From an uncultured Thermomicrobiales bacterium (GTDB taxonomy: Bacteria; Chloroflexota; Chloroflexia; Thermomicrobiales; UBA6265): a stretch of 64,000 nt of DNA. Both the position numbers and the translations under genes were made by a program. Positions 1 to 11,128 of this stretch are shown piece after piece. Below the pieces are notes generated by a model that saw only the letters and a list, made by a program, of their open reading frames with translations, was not told the DNA's origin and searched no databases. The number at the start of each line of letters is the position of its first letter. The first letter of the stretch is position 1. The stretch spans positions 50,768 to 114,767 of the forward strand of contig CADCWG010000014.1 of NCBI GenBank assembly GCA_902806335.1, given 5' to 3'.

Positions 1-1
1 C

Positions 2-784
2 CCGGAGGCGACGATCGGCTACGACGGCGAGACGATCGCGGCGGCGATGCGCGCGATCGGGCTCGACCCCGACCGCTGCGGCGAGGCCCGGCGGGACGAC
101 CTCGACACGTTCGTCGAGCTCCACATCGAGCAGGGTCCCCTGCTCGAGCAGCAGGGGCTGCCGGTCGGGGTCGTCTCCGCGATCACGGGCCTGCGCCACT
201 ACGCGGTCACGCTCCACGGCACCGCCAACCACGCCGGCGCCTTCCCGATGGACCTCCGGCGCGACCCGATGGCCGGCGCGGCGGAGATCATCTCCGGCGT
301 CGTCAACACCGCCCACCGGATGGGCCGCCCGGCCGTGACCACGGTCGGCCGGCTGGCCGTCGAGCCGAACGGCGCGGCGATCGTCCCCGAGCGCGTGACC
401 TTCACGGTCGACGCGCGCCACCCCGACCCCGCCGCCCGCGCCCGGCTCTACGCCAAGCACGAGGCGCTGATCGCCGAGGTCGCCGCCCGCCGCGACCTCG
501 ACGTCTCCTGGGAGATCACCCACGAGCAGGACCCCTGCGTCTGCGACGCGGCCACGGTGGCGACCCTGGAAGCCGCGGCCCGCGCGCTGGGGGTGCCGTT
601 CACGACCATGACCAGCGGCGCGGTCCACGACACCCAGCAGATGGCGGCGGTGGCCAAGGTTGCGATGGTCTTTATCCAGAGCCGCGACGGGCGCAGCCAC
701 ACCCCGGAGGAGTACTCGTCGCCGGAGCACCTCGCCGCCGGCGTCGAGGTGCTGACCGAGGCGCTGCGGCGGCTCGCCTACTGA
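2..784 (+). CDS. M20-family Zn-dependent N-carbamoyl amino acid hydrolase / allantoate amidohydrolase, 3' part
   Basis: The C-terminal 260 residues of a peptidase family M20 amidohydrolase; the start lies left of the window and the frame is open from base 2. Seen: the family signature [11 protein letters not shown], the dimerisation-domain histidine in [17 protein letters not shown], and the C-terminal [11 protein letters not shown] and [11 protein letters not shown] segments that carry substrate and metal ligands. Members hydrolyse N-carbamoyl amino acids or allantoate, releasing ammonia and CO2, with two Zn or Mn ions in the cytoplasm. The next genes are a molybdenum hydroxylase of the xanthine dehydrogenase family, which suggests purine, hydantoin or related N-heterocycle breakdown; that pathway is inferred. 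Hydantoinase-type carbamoylase and allantoate amidohydrolase cannot be told apart here. Confidence 0.86.
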   Translation, partial: PEATIGYDGETIAAAMRAIGLDPDRCGEARRDDLDTFVELHIEQGPLLEQQGLPVGVVSAITGLRHYAVTLHGTANHAGAFPMDLRRDPMAGAAEIISGVVNTAHRMGRPAVTTVGRLAVEPNGAAIVPERVTFTVDARHPDPAARARLYAKHEALIAEVAARRDLDVSWEITHEQDPCVCDAATVATLEAAARALGVPFTTMTSGAVHDTQQMAAVAKVAMVFIQSRDGRSHTPEEYSSPEHLAAGVEVLTEALRRLAY

Positions 785-904
785 CGTCCGGACGCCATTC
801 CAACCCTATAGCCTCCCGGGGACCGGCGGTCGTGGAGGCGACGCCGCGGGTCGCCCGAATGGTCCTCCACCGCGCCGTCGCGTCCACCGGGCATGGACCG
901 GCCG

Positions 905-910
905 TATACT
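905..910 (+). promoter_or_regulatory. candidate -10 element (TATACT) for the molybdenum hydroxylase operon
   Basis: TATACT stands out in very GC-rich DNA 91 nt before the Fe-S subunit start. No good -35 lies 16-18 bp upstream, so this is a weak promoter call. Confidence 0.35.
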
Positions 911-1000
911 GCGGCGCATCCGAATCTGGCGTCCCAGAGGAGCCCCCGGCGACGGCGCCGCGGCGTGAGGCAGCGATCGAGCGAAGGAGACCCGGCGACG

Positions 1001-1528
1001 ATGGCGGACACGATGGCGGCCCCGGCGAAGGTGGCGATCACGCTCACCGTCAACGGCGAGCAGCGGACCGGCCAGGTCGAGCCCCGGACGCTGCTCGTCC
1101 ACTTTCTGCGCGAGGGGCTCGGCCTGACCGGCGCCCACGTCGGCTGCGACACCAGCCAGTGCGGCTCCTGCGTGGTCGAGCTCAACGGCGCCAGCGTGAA
1201 GAGCTGCACGGTGCTGGCGGTCCAGGCCGACGGCGCCGAGGTGCTGACGATCGAGGGGCTCGGGCGCGACGGCGCCTACCACCCGATCCAGGAAGGGTTC
1301 TGGGAGAAGCACGGGCTCCAGTGCGGGTACTGCACCCCGGGCATGATCATGTCGGCCTATGGGCTGCTCAAGCGGAACCCCGACCCCTCCGAGGACGAGA
1401 TCCGCCACGCCCTCGACGGCAACCTCTGCCGCTGCACGGGCTACCAGAACATCGTCCGCTCGATCCAGTACGCCGCCCAGCTGATGAAGGACGGCCCCAC
1501 CGCCCCGGTCGCGACCTCCGCCGACTAG
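1001..1528 (+). CDS. (2Fe-2S) subunit of a molybdenum hydroxylase (CoxS/XdhC-type)
   Basis: Small electron-transfer subunit (175 aa) of a xanthine dehydrogenase/CO dehydrogenase family enzyme. The N-terminal plant-ferredoxin fold carries the first cluster at CDTSQCGSC plus a further Cys (KSCTV). The C-terminal helical domain carries the second cluster at [11 protein letters not shown] and CRCTGYQN. All eight cysteines are present. The ATG at 1001 was chosen because AAGGAG (984-989) lies 11 nt upstream and the ferredoxin fold starts just after it; an in-frame ATG at 893 would add an Arg-rich tail of no likely meaning. It passes electrons from the Mo centre (next gene) to FAD (third gene). The set Fe-S, Mo, FAD forms one operon. 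Confidence 0.93.
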   Translation: MADTMAAPAKVAITLTVNGEQRTGQVEPRTLLVHFLREGLGLTGAHVGCDTSQCGSCVVELNGASVKSCTVLAVQADGAEVLTIEGLGRDGAYHPIQEGFWEKHGLQCGYCTPGMIMSAYGLLKRNPDPSEDEIRHALDGNLCRCTGYQNIVRSIQYAAQLMKDGPTAPVATSAD

Positions 1529-1669
1529 CCACCACGCGCGCCCGCCCTCGGAGGCGGTGCGCCGCATCCCCATGGGACCCTGCGAACACGAACCCGCCGC
1601 CGGCGAAGGCGGCGGGCCGCCAGGTGAGCGTCACGGCGGGCCACGCCGGCCCGCGCAGGAGCCGACCCC

Positions 1670-4096
1670 ATGAGCGCCACCCTCGACGCCGCGGCCCCGG
1701 TCAAGCTCGTCGGCCAGCCCCTCAAGCGGCGCGAAGACCCCCGGCTGATCACCGGCGCCGGCGCGTTCCTCGACGACGTCAGACTGCCCGGGCTCTGTCA
1801 CCTCGGCGTGGTCCGCTCCCCCTATGGCCATGCCAGGATCCTGGGCATCGACACCACCCGGGCCGCGGCGATGCCCGGCGTGCTCGGGGTCTTCACCGGC
1901 GACGACTTCCTCGACCTCAACCCGCTGCCCTGCGCCTGGCAGGCCGGCAAAGTCCAGAACAACGTCAACACCCCGCGGGTGCTGGCGGTCGGCGAGGTCC
2001 ACCACGTCGGCGACCCGGTCGCGGTGGTCGTCGCCGAGACGCCGTCGCAGGCGGTCGACGCCGCCGAGGCGATCGACGTCGAGTACGAGGAGCTGCCGGT
2101 CGTCGTCGACGCCCGCAGGGCGACCGAACCCGGGGCGCCGCAATTGCACGAGAACGCGCCGAACAACGTGGTGCTGCGCTGGTCGTGCGGCAAGGAGGCG
2201 GCCGAGGTCGACGCCGCCCTGGCGGCGGCCGAGGTTCGGATCGACCAGCCGATCGTCAACCAGCGGCTGCTGCCGACCCCCATGGACACCCGCGGCTCGA
2301 TCGGGCGCTACGACCCGGGTACGGGGGAGTACACCCTCTGGGCCACGTCCCAGGCGCCCCACGTCATGCGGCTGCTGATCGCGGCCTTCGTGATGGGGGT
2401 GCCGGAGCAGAACATCCGGGTGATCGCGCCGGATGTCGGCGGCGGGTTCGGCCAGAAGATCTTCCTCTACTTCGACATGCCGCTGGTGCTCGCGCTCTCG
2501 AAGAAGCTCGGTGGCCGCCCGGTCAAGTTCTACGAGGACCGCTCCGAGAACTACCTGAGCGCGACCCACGGCCGCGACCACCTGACCGACGTGGCGATCG
2601 GCGCGACCCGCGACGGCCAGATCACCGCGCTCAAGGTCGACACCCACGCCAACCTGGGCGGCTACCTCTCGACGATCGCGCCGGGCATCCCGACCACCCT
2701 CTACGCTCGGATGATCGCCGGCTGCTACAAGATCCCCAACATCCGCGTCGACGTCACCGGCGTCTACACCAACACGGCGATGGTCGACGCCTACCGCGGC
2801 GCCGGCCGGCCGGAGGCGGCCTTCGTCATCGAGCGGGTCTGCGACCTGGTCGCCGACGCCACCGGGCTGGACCCGGCCGAAGTGCGGCGGCGGAACTTCA
2901 TCCAGCCGAGCGACTTCCCGTACGACACCGGGATCGGCATGCTGCCCTACGACAGCGGCAACTACGAGCCGACCCTCGACCGCGCGCTCGAGCTCGTCGG
3001 CTACGACGACCTCAAGGCGGAGCAGGCCGCGCGGCGCGCCCGCGGCGACCGCAAGCTGCTCGGGATCGGCCTCTCCTCCTACGTCGAGGTCTGCGGCGTG
3101 GCGCCGTCGAAGTGGATCGGGCTGCCCGGCGAGGGCTGGGGCGCCGGACTCTGGGAGAGCGCGAACGTCAAGGTCCACCTCACCGGCAAGGTCGTGGTCA
3201 CGACCGGCACGCTGCCGCACGGCCAGGGGCACGAGACCACCTTCGCCCAGCTCGTCGCCGACGAGCTCGGCGTGCCCTACGACGACATCCAGGTCCGGCA
3301 CTCCGACACGCTCGGGACCCCCTTCGGCTTCGGCTCCTACGGCAGCCGGTCGCTCTCGGTCGGCGGCACCGCCATCTACAAGAGCGTCGCCAAGGTGCGG
3401 GAGAAGGCGAAGCGACTCGCGGCGCACATGCTGGAGGCCGCGCCCGAGGACATCGTTTGGGAGGACGGCAAGGCGCACGTCCGGGGCGCGCCGGCCAGCC
3501 TGAAGACGCTTGGCGAGATCGCGCTCCAGGCGTCGGTCGCCTACGATCTCCCGGAGGGCATGGAGCCGTACCTCGACGAGACGACCTACTACGACCCGCC
3601 GAACTGCACCTTCCCCTTCGGCACCCACGTCTGCGTGGTCGAGATCGACCGCGAGACCGGCGCCGTCGAGCCGGTCCGCTACGTCGCCGTCGACGACGTC
3701 GGCAACGTGGTCAACCCGCTGATCGTCGACGGCCAGATCCACGGCGGGATCGCCCAGGGTCTGGCCCAGGCACTGTACGAGGCCGCGGTCTACAGCGACG
3801 ACGGCGAGCTCGTGACCGGCACGCTCAACGACTACGCGATCCCCAAGGCGTCGATGGTGCCGACCTACGAGCTGGACCGGACGGTCACCCCGTCGCCGAC
3901 CAACCCGATGGGCGTCAAGGGGGCCGGCGAGGCGGGCACGATCGCCTCGACGCCGGCCGTCGCCAACGCCGTGATCGACGCCGTCTCCCACCTCGGCGTT
4001 CGCCACCTCGACATGCCGCTCACGCCCGAGCGCGTCTGGCGCGCGATGCGTGACGCCGAGCGCTCGGACCCGGGCGTCGCGGCGGCGGCGGACTAG
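1670..4096 (+). CDS. molybdopterin-binding catalytic subunit, form II CoxL-like (xanthine dehydrogenase family)
   Basis: Large subunit (808 aa) that binds the Mo-cytosine-dinucleotide cofactor and hydroxylates the substrate. Seen: the N-terminal a/b hammerhead domain, the Mo-binding GGGFGQK segment, AYRGAGR at residues 374-380, and VKGAGEAG near the C-terminus, which holds the catalytic glutamate. True CO dehydrogenase (form I) has AYRCSFR; AYRGAGR marks form II, whose CO oxidation is doubtful and which often acts on purines, nicotine-like or other heterocycles. The start is ATG 1670 with AGGAG 8 nt upstream. It lies 141 bp after the Fe-S gene and 83 bp before the FAD gene. The substrate is unknown; the M20 amidohydrolase just upstream hints at an N-heterocycle. 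Confidence 0.92.
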   Translation: MSATLDAAAPVKLVGQPLKRREDPRLITGAGAFLDDVRLPGLCHLGVVRSPYGHARILGIDTTRAAAMPGVLGVFTGDDFLDLNPLPCAWQAGKVQNNVNTPRVLAVGEVHHVGDPVAVVVAETPSQAVDAAEAIDVEYEELPVVVDARRATEPGAPQLHENAPNNVVLRWSCGKEAAEVDAALAAAEVRIDQPIVNQRLLPTPMDTRGSIGRYDPGTGEYTLWATSQAPHVMRLLIAAFVMGVPEQNIRVIAPDVGGGFGQKIFLYFDMPLVLALSKKLGGRPVKFYEDRSENYLSATHGRDHLTDVAIGATRDGQITALKVDTHANLGGYLSTIAPGIPTTLYARMIAGCYKIPNIRVDVTGVYTNTAMVDAYRGAGRPEAAFVIERVCDLVADATGLDPAEVRRRNFIQPSDFPYDTGIGMLPYDSGNYEPTLDRALELVGYDDLKAEQAARRARGDRKLLGIGLSSYVEVCGVAPSKWIGLPGEGWGAGLWESANVKVHLTGKVVVTTGTLPHGQGHETTFAQLVADELGVPYDDIQVRHSDTLGTPFGFGSYGSRSLSVGGTAIYKSVAKVREKAKRLAAHMLEAAPEDIVWEDGKAHVRGAPASLKTLGEIALQASVAYDLPEGMEPYLDETTYYDPPNCTFPFGTHVCVVEIDRETGAVEPVRYVAVDDVGNVVNPLIVDGQIHGGIAQGLAQALYEAAVYSDDGELVTGTLNDYAIPKASMVPTYELDRTVTPSPTNPMGVKGAGEAGTIASTPAVANAVIDAVSHLGVRHLDMPLTPERVWRAMRDAERSDPGVAAAAD

Positions 4097-4179
4097 CGGG
4101 TGTGGGTGTCAGCACGGCGCCCCCCTCCCTCCCTGATTCGTCTCTAGCGTGGCCGCGGGCCAGCGACAGGAGCAAGCGC

Positions 4180-5043
4180 GTGTTTCCGAACCAGTTCGCT
4201 TACCACCGCCCGTCGACGCTCGAGGAGGCGGTGGGCCTGCTCGCCGCCGATCCCGACGCCAAGGTCCTCGCCGGCGGCCACTCGCTGCTGCCGGCGATGA
4301 AGCTGCGGCTCGCGGCGCCGGGCGCCCTTGTCGACCTCGCCAGCATCGAGGGGCTGCGCGGCATCTCCGCCGACGGGGCGGTGACCATCGGCGCGATGAC
4401 GACCTACAACCAACTCGTCGACTCGGACGAGCTGCGCGCGCGGCTGCCGGTGGTGGCCGAGGTGGCCGCCGGCGTGGGCGATCCCCAGGTCCGCTCCCTC
4501 GGCACCCTCGGCGGCTCGCTCGCCCACAACGACCCCGCGGCGGACTTCACGGCCCTGATGCTCGCGCTCGGCGCCGACGTCACCGCGGTCGGGTCGCAGG
4601 GCGAGCGGACCATCCCCGCCGACGAGTTCTTCCTCGACATCCTGACCACCGCCCTCGGGCCCGACGAGATCCTGACCGCTGTCCGGATCCCGGTCCCGGC
4701 CGGCCGGGTCGGGATGGCCTACCAGAAGCACGAGCACCCGGCCTCGGGCTACGCGGTGGTCGGCATCGCGGCCGTGCTCGCGCTTGGCGACGACGGCACC
4801 TGCCGGTCGGCCCGGGTGGCGGTCACCGGCTGCGCCCCGACCGCCACCCGCGCCGCGGCGGCCGAAGCGGCGCTGGTCGGCCAGGCGCTCACGCCCGAGA
4901 CCATCGCCGCCGCGGCCCAGGCGGCGCCAGGCGGCCTCGAGATCACCGGCGACCTCTACGCCTCCGCCGAGTACCGAAGCCACCTCGTGACCGTGGTCGG
5001 CCGGCGCGTGCTCGAGCAGGCGGCGGCCCGCGCCCGGGGCTAG
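4180..5043 (+). CDS. FAD-binding subunit of the molybdenum hydroxylase (CoxM-type)
   Basis: Medium subunit (287 aa) that takes electrons from the Fe-S subunit and passes them to the final acceptor. It has the FAD-pyrophosphate motif AGGHSLLPAMKLRLA near residue 32, the second FAD motif TLGGSLAHNDPAAD, and the C-terminal CO_deh_flav_C domain. The start is taken as GTG 4180 because AGGAG at 4168-4172 is 7 nt upstream and the protein then begins FPNQFAYHRP, the usual N-terminus of the family; the ATG at 4102 has no SD and would add an atypical tail. Last gene of the hydroxylase operon, followed by a long hairpin. Confidence 0.92.
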   Translation: MFPNQFAYHRPSTLEEAVGLLAADPDAKVLAGGHSLLPAMKLRLAAPGALVDLASIEGLRGISADGAVTIGAMTTYNQLVDSDELRARLPVVAEVAAGVGDPQVRSLGTLGGSLAHNDPAADFTALMLALGADVTAVGSQGERTIPADEFFLDILTTALGPDEILTAVRIPVPAGRVGMAYQKHEHPASGYAVVGIAAVLALGDDGTCRSARVAVTGCAPTATRAAAAEAALVGQALTPETIAAAAQAAPGGLEITGDLYASAEYRSHLVTVVGRRVLEQAAARARG

Positions 5044-5049
5044 CGCGCC

Positions 5050-5100
5050 ACCGAGCGGGGGCGGGCGGCGAACTCGGCCCGCCGCCCGCCCCCGCTCGGT
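5050..5100 (+). terminator. 21-bp perfect inverted repeat after the hydroxylase operon
   Basis: Left arm 5050-5070 and right arm 5080-5100 are perfectly complementary (21 bp) around a 9-nt loop, 6 bases after the CoxM stop. No T-tract follows, so it is a GC-only hairpin; it could equally be an mRNA-stabilising structure. P450 starts 40 bp further on. Confidence 0.7.
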
Positions 5101-5140
5101 GTGAGATCGGTCCCGTCGGGGGCCGGGACGGAGCCCGCCC

Positions 5141-6367
5141 GTGACGGAAGCCTTGCCCGTGGGGACGGCGCCGATCTTCCACGACCCCTACCCCGAGTAC
5201 CACGCGATGCGGGCGGAGGCTCCGCTCCGCTACGAGCCGGGCTGGAACGGGTGGTCGGCGACCGGCTACCGCGAGGTCGCCGCGCTGCTGCGGGAGCCCC
5301 GGCTGAAGGCCGACCGCTCCGAGCTCTTCTTCGACCACCTGGACGACGCTCGGCGGGCGGCGCTCGAGCCGCTCGCCCGCGCCCACGCCGGGATGATGCT
5401 CTTCGCGGACCCACCCCGGCATACCCGCCTCCGTGGGCTGGTCAACCGTGCCTTCACCCCGCGGGTGGTCGATGCGCTCCGCGGGCGCGTCCAGGCCGTG
5501 ATCGATGGCCTGCTGGACGCGGTCGTCCCGGCGGGCAGGATGGACGTGGTCGCCGACCTGGCCTATCCCCTGCCCACGGTCGTGATCGCCGAACTGCTCG
5601 GCGTGCCGGCCGCGGACCGCGACCTCCTCAAGGCGTGGTCGGACGACTTCGCCGCGTTCATCGGCGGGCAGGCGGGGGCGCCGGAGATCGCCGAGCGCGC
5701 CAACGCCAGCGTCGTCGCCTGGACGTCCTACTTCCATGCGGTCGTCGAGGAACGTCGCCGGGCGCCGGGGCCGGACCTGATCAGCGCCCTCCTGGCGGCG
5801 AGCGAGCGCGGTGACGTGCTCGACGAGGACGAACTCGTCGCCACGGCGCTGCTGGTGCTGGTCGCCGGCCACGAGACGACGACCAACCTGATCGGCAACG
5901 GGCTGCTCGCGCTGCTCCACCAGCCCAACCAGCTCGCCCTCGTCCGCGACGACCCCGCCCTCCTCCGCGGTGCGGTCGAGGAGCTGCTCCGGTACGACAG
6001 CCCGGTCCAGGTCACCTCGCGGATGGCCGGGGAGGACTTCGCCTGGGAGGGCCACGGGTTCCGGGCCGGCCAGTTCGTCGACCTCTGGCTGGGGGCGGCC
6101 AACCGGGACCCGGCCCAGTTCCCGAACCCAGACCGGCTCGACGTGCGGCGCGAGGAGGTCCGGCACCTCGCGTTCGGCTACGGGGCGCACTTCTGCGTCG
6201 GCGCGCCGCTGGCCCGGCTGGAAGGGCAGATGGCGCTCGGGACGCTGCTGCGCCGTTGCCCGGACGTCGCCCTCGACGCGGCCTCGGACGCGCTGACCCA
6301 CCACGAGACGACGGTCTTCCGGGCGCTCCGGTCGCTGCCGGTCGTGTTCACCCCGCCCACCGGCTGA
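5141..6367 (+). CDS. cytochrome P450 (CYP107-like bacterial class)
   Basis: Soluble 408-aa cytochrome P450 monooxygenase. Seen: the I-helix oxygen-activating motif AGHETTTNLIG, the K-helix ExxR in EELLRYD, the meander region, and the haem loop FGYGAHFCVG with the thiolate Cys at residue 352. The N-terminal FHDPYPEYHAMRAEAP is typical of the CYP107/P450-BM1 type. The start is GTG 5141 with GGAG about 9 nt upstream. It follows the hydroxylase operon on the same strand after a hairpin, so it may be read from that operon or alone. No ferredoxin or ferredoxin reductase partner is next to it. The substrate is unknown. Confidence 0.92.
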   Translation: MTEALPVGTAPIFHDPYPEYHAMRAEAPLRYEPGWNGWSATGYREVAALLREPRLKADRSELFFDHLDDARRAALEPLARAHAGMMLFADPPRHTRLRGLVNRAFTPRVVDALRGRVQAVIDGLLDAVVPAGRMDVVADLAYPLPTVVIAELLGVPAADRDLLKAWSDDFAAFIGGQAGAPEIAERANASVVAWTSYFHAVVEERRRAPGPDLISALLAASERGDVLDEDELVATALLVLVAGHETTTNLIGNGLLALLHQPNQLALVRDDPALLRGAVEELLRYDSPVQVTSRMAGEDFAWEGHGFRAGQFVDLWLGAANRDPAQFPNPDRLDVRREEVRHLAFGYGAHFCVGAPLARLEGQMALGTLLRRCPDVALDAASDALTHHETTVFRALRSLPVVFTPPTG

Positions 6368-6378
6368 CCGCCGGCCCA

Positions 6379-6400
6379 GGCGCGGCGCGCTCGCCGCGCC
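6379..6400. terminator. hairpin between convergent P450 and GDPD-like genes
   Basis: A 9-bp perfect GC stem (6379-6387 with 6392-6400) and a 4-nt loop sit 12 bp after the P450 stop, between two converging genes. No T-tract. It may act in both directions. Confidence 0.45.
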
Positions 6401-6506
6401 AATCCGTTCCGGAAGGGTCTGCGGACGGCGAACCGAGATGGCCGGGGTCGAGTCGCCGCGCGTCGTCGCGCCCGTGCCGGGCGGCGGACCACACGCGGGT
6501 TGGGCA

Positions 6507-7187
6507 CTAGCCGGCGGCGAGGCCGGCGATGATCTGCGCCGGGGAGTCGGTGCAGAGCACCGAGCAGCCGTGGAGACGGGCGAGGCGGGCGTCCTCGACC
6601 CGGTTCACGGTCCAGACCGCAAGGTCGAGGTCGGCGGCGAAGCAGCGCCGGGCCACCTCGGGCGTGACCGCCTGGCCGGGCAGCGAGAGGGTCGTCGCCT
6701 CGACCTCGGCGCAGAGCGCGAACGCCTCGTCCGAGGGCTGGACGGCGACCAGCCAGAGCTCGGCATTCGGGGCCGCGCCGCGGGCGGAGCGCAGGGTACC
6801 GTGGTCCGACGAGGCGAGCGCCCAGTTGGCCTGCGGGTAGCGCGCCAGCGCGGCGAGGACGGGCCGCTCGGCGCCCTCCTGCTTGACCTCGACCGCGAGC
6901 AGAACCTGCCCGGCGAGGAGGTCGAGCGCCGCCGTCAGGGTCGGCACCCGTTCGCCCTGGCCGGCGTCGAGGGCCGCGATCCGATCGAGCGGCAGCTGGT
7001 CGACGTCACCCCAACCGTCCGTGGTCCGCGCCAGCTCGCGGTCGCGGATGACGACGGGGACGCCGTCGGCGGTGAGGCGCACGTCGAGGGTCACCCCATC
7101 CGCGCCGTCGCTCACGGCCCGGGCGAAGGCGAGGAGGGTGTTCTCGGGCGCGACCGCGGAGGAGCCGCGGTGGGCGTAGACCAGCAC
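6507..7187 (-). CDS. glycerophosphodiester phosphodiesterase-like protein, active site altered
   Basis: A 226-aa GDPD-domain protein on the TIM-barrel plan: YAHRGSSAVAPENT at the N-terminus (first catalytic His-Arg), then GADGVTLDVRLTADG, VVIRDRELARTT, VEVKQE and a C-terminal AVWTVN. Known GDPDs read ExD in the second block and HD in the third; here the Glu is Thr (VTLDV) and the second catalytic His is Arg (VIRD). The later metal-binding Glu (VEVK) is kept. The enzyme may therefore be inactive or have changed its chemistry. The start is GTG at 7187 with AGGAG (plus-strand 7195-7199) 7 nt upstream. It is divergent from hspR across 180 bp. A longer reading antisense to clpB is an artefact of composition. 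Confidence 0.85.
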   Translation of the reverse strand: MLVYAHRGSSAVAPENTLLAFARAVSDGADGVTLDVRLTADGVPVVIRDRELARTTDGWGDVDQLPLDRIAALDAGQGERVPTLTAALDLLAGQVLLAVEVKQEGAERPVLAALARYPQANWALASSDHGTLRSARGAAPNAELWLVAVQPSDEAFALCAEVEATTLSLPGQAVTPEVARRCFAADLDLAVWTVNRVEDARLARLHGCSVLCTDSPAQIIAGLAAG

Positions 7188-7308
7188 GTCGGTGCTCCTG
7201 TCCGTCTGGCGAGGCGGCCGTGCCGCTGAAGGCTCGGCGTCGGCGATTGTAGGGTCCGCCGGAGGGGAGGGTGACGGCCCGGACAACGCCGACCGGAGCG
7301 GCTCTTTG

Positions 7309-7327
7309 TTGACATGATCTGTATCAA
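7309..7327 (+). promoter_or_regulatory. candidate HspR operator (HAIR-like dyad) over the -35
   Basis: TTGA-N11-TCAA (7309-7312 and 7324-7327) has the spacing of the core of the actinobacterial HAIR element (CTTGAGT-N7-ACTCAAG), but the flanking bases differ. CATGAT-N14-ATCATG (7313-7338) forms a second dyad over the same promoter. Position over -35 and spacer fits autorepression. Confidence 0.5.
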
Positions 7328-7337
7328 TGTTTATCAT
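7309..7337 (+). promoter_or_regulatory. sigma70-type promoter of hspR-clpB
   Basis: TTGACA (7309-7314), a 17-bp spacer, then TATCAT (7332-7337): a near-consensus promoter, striking in this GC-rich DNA. Transcription should start near 7344, 24 nt before the hspR start. Confidence 0.8.
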
Positions 7338-7367
7338 GGCGACGGTACAGATTGTGGAGGCAGCGGT

Positions 7368-7832
7368 ATGACACCCCGGTACAGCGAGCCCCTCTTCGTG
7401 ATCAGCGTGGCGGCGCGCCTGGTCGAGATGCACCCCCAGACGCTCCGCAAGTACGAGCGGGAGGGGCTGGTCGCGCCGTCGCGGACGACCGGCAACCTCC
7501 GCCTGTACTCCGACCGTGACATCGAGCGGCTGCGGCAGGTCAAGTACCTCGTCGAGGAGCGGGGGCTGAACCTGGCAGGCGTCCAGCTCGCCCTCGACCT
7601 GACCGCCCAGATCCGCGACCTGCGGAAGCGGATCGTGCCGGGGACGGGGACGCCGGGCAACGGTGCGGCCCGCGGCGGCGATGGCGCGATCCGCGGCTCG
7701 GGCGATGCCACCGTCGCCCTCCGGCGCGAACTCGACGGTGTCCTGGCGATGCTCGGCTACGTCGAGGAAGCCGATGTCCGCGCGGTGCGCGAGGCCCAGG
7801 CCGGGCGACCCCAGCAGCCCGCGGGGGACTGA
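7368..7832 (+). CDS. hspR: MerR-family heat-shock repressor HspR
   Basis: A 154-aa transcription factor with an N-terminal MerR winged-helix domain: FVISVAARLVEMHPQTLRKY, then the wing LYSDRDIERLRQV and VKYLVEERGLNLAGV, the pattern of HspR rather than metal-sensing MerR proteins (no effector cysteines). The C-terminal part from about residue 90 is low-complexity, then helical. HspR represses chaperone and protease genes, using DnaK as co-repressor in actinobacteria. The start is ATG 7368 with GGAGG 7 nt upstream; an ATG at 7314 lies inside the promoter and is rejected. clpB follows 99 bp later on the same strand, the expected regulon member. Confidence 0.9.
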   Translation: MTPRYSEPLFVISVAARLVEMHPQTLRKYEREGLVAPSRTTGNLRLYSDRDIERLRQVKYLVEERGLNLAGVQLALDLTAQIRDLRKRIVPGTGTPGNGAARGGDGAIRGSGDATVALRRELDGVLAMLGYVEEADVRAVREAQAGRPQQPAGD

Positions 7833-7931
7833 CCTGGTCGCGTCCCGGCGCCCGAACCTTCCTGCGCCATCGGCCGGTGCCACCGGCTCACCGATGCTGT
7901 TCAGCCCTATCGACCTTTCTTGAGGATGCCC

Positions 7932-10568
<2,637 letters not shown>

Positions 10569-10602
10569 ACCCGGGGCTCACGGTCGAACCAGGTCTCGTC
10601 CA

Positions 10603-10645
10603 GCGCGAACGGCGGCGGGGTATCACCCCGCCGCCGTTCGCGCTT
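10603..10645 (+). terminator. rho-independent-like terminator of clpB
   Basis: An 18-bp perfect stem (10603-10620 with 10626-10643), a 5-nt loop (tatca) and a very short TT tail, 35 bp after the clpB stop. Confidence 0.75.
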
Positions 10646-10818
10646 CCCCCTGGGCCGCCGAATCCGTCGCTCGGAACCCTGCCCCGTTGGCGGTAGGCGC
10701 CGGTCGAGCCCCGGCGGATCGCCGCCGCCAGGGGTGCCCGGCGAGGGCCGGCGTCAACGTCGTCACCAGCCGACGGTGCGGACGGGGACCGACGGGGATG
10801 TGCCGGACGGGTCGGGCC

Positions 10819-10963
10819 TGATACCCAATCCGGGCGATCGCCAGCGCGTCCCCCGCCGGTCCGAGCCGGCCCCGTACCCGAGCCTCCGACCCCAGGGCTC
10901 GCCCCGGGCAAAAACGGGGACGACCGAGCGGCCGATGCCTCCAGCGATGACCCAGATCCGGGA
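10819..10963 (-). repeat. dispersed ~150-bp MITE-like repeat, copy C (diverged)
   Basis: On the minus strand it runs from GGATCTGGGTCATCGC to CGCCCGGATTGGGTATCA, with the same internal order as copies A and B (GCCCGGGGCGAGCCC, then GGCTCGG, then the right end). It lies tail to head with copy A in the space after clpB. No coding potential is seen. Confidence 0.6.
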
Positions 10964-10973
10964 CGACGTCTCA

Positions 10974-11128
10974 TATCGGATCCGGGTGATCGCCGGCGCT
11001 TCGGCCGGCGGGATCGCGGCCGGCTTCGGCCGGGTTCGTCCCTGAGCCTCTGACCGCGGGGCTCGGCCCCGGGCGGGCCGTCCCGGCGCCCCCGGGACCA
11101 CCACCGATCAGCCGGATTCGGTATCAGG
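10974..11128 (-). repeat. dispersed ~150-bp MITE-like repeat, copy A
   Basis: The minus strand shares long stretches with copy B (16028-16187): GCTCAGGGACGAACCCGG, then GAAGCCGGC, GCGATCACCCGGATCC. The two ends of the element are imperfect inverted repeats (GATACCGAATCCGGCTGATC against TATCGGATCCGGGTGATC). Its outer end touches the stop of the CvpA-like gene. Terminal inverted repeats without a gene point to a MITE or REP-type element. Confidence 0.75.

Noticed and set aside
832..4053. Long open frames overlapping the CoxS/CoxL genes on both strands
   Set aside because: Arg/Pro/Gly-rich composition, no SD, and the real frames show full family motifs.
1670..4096. Calling the Mo subunit a carbon monoxide dehydrogenase
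   Set aside because: The active-site segment is AYRGAGR (form II), not AYRCSFR (form I), so CO as substrate is not supported.
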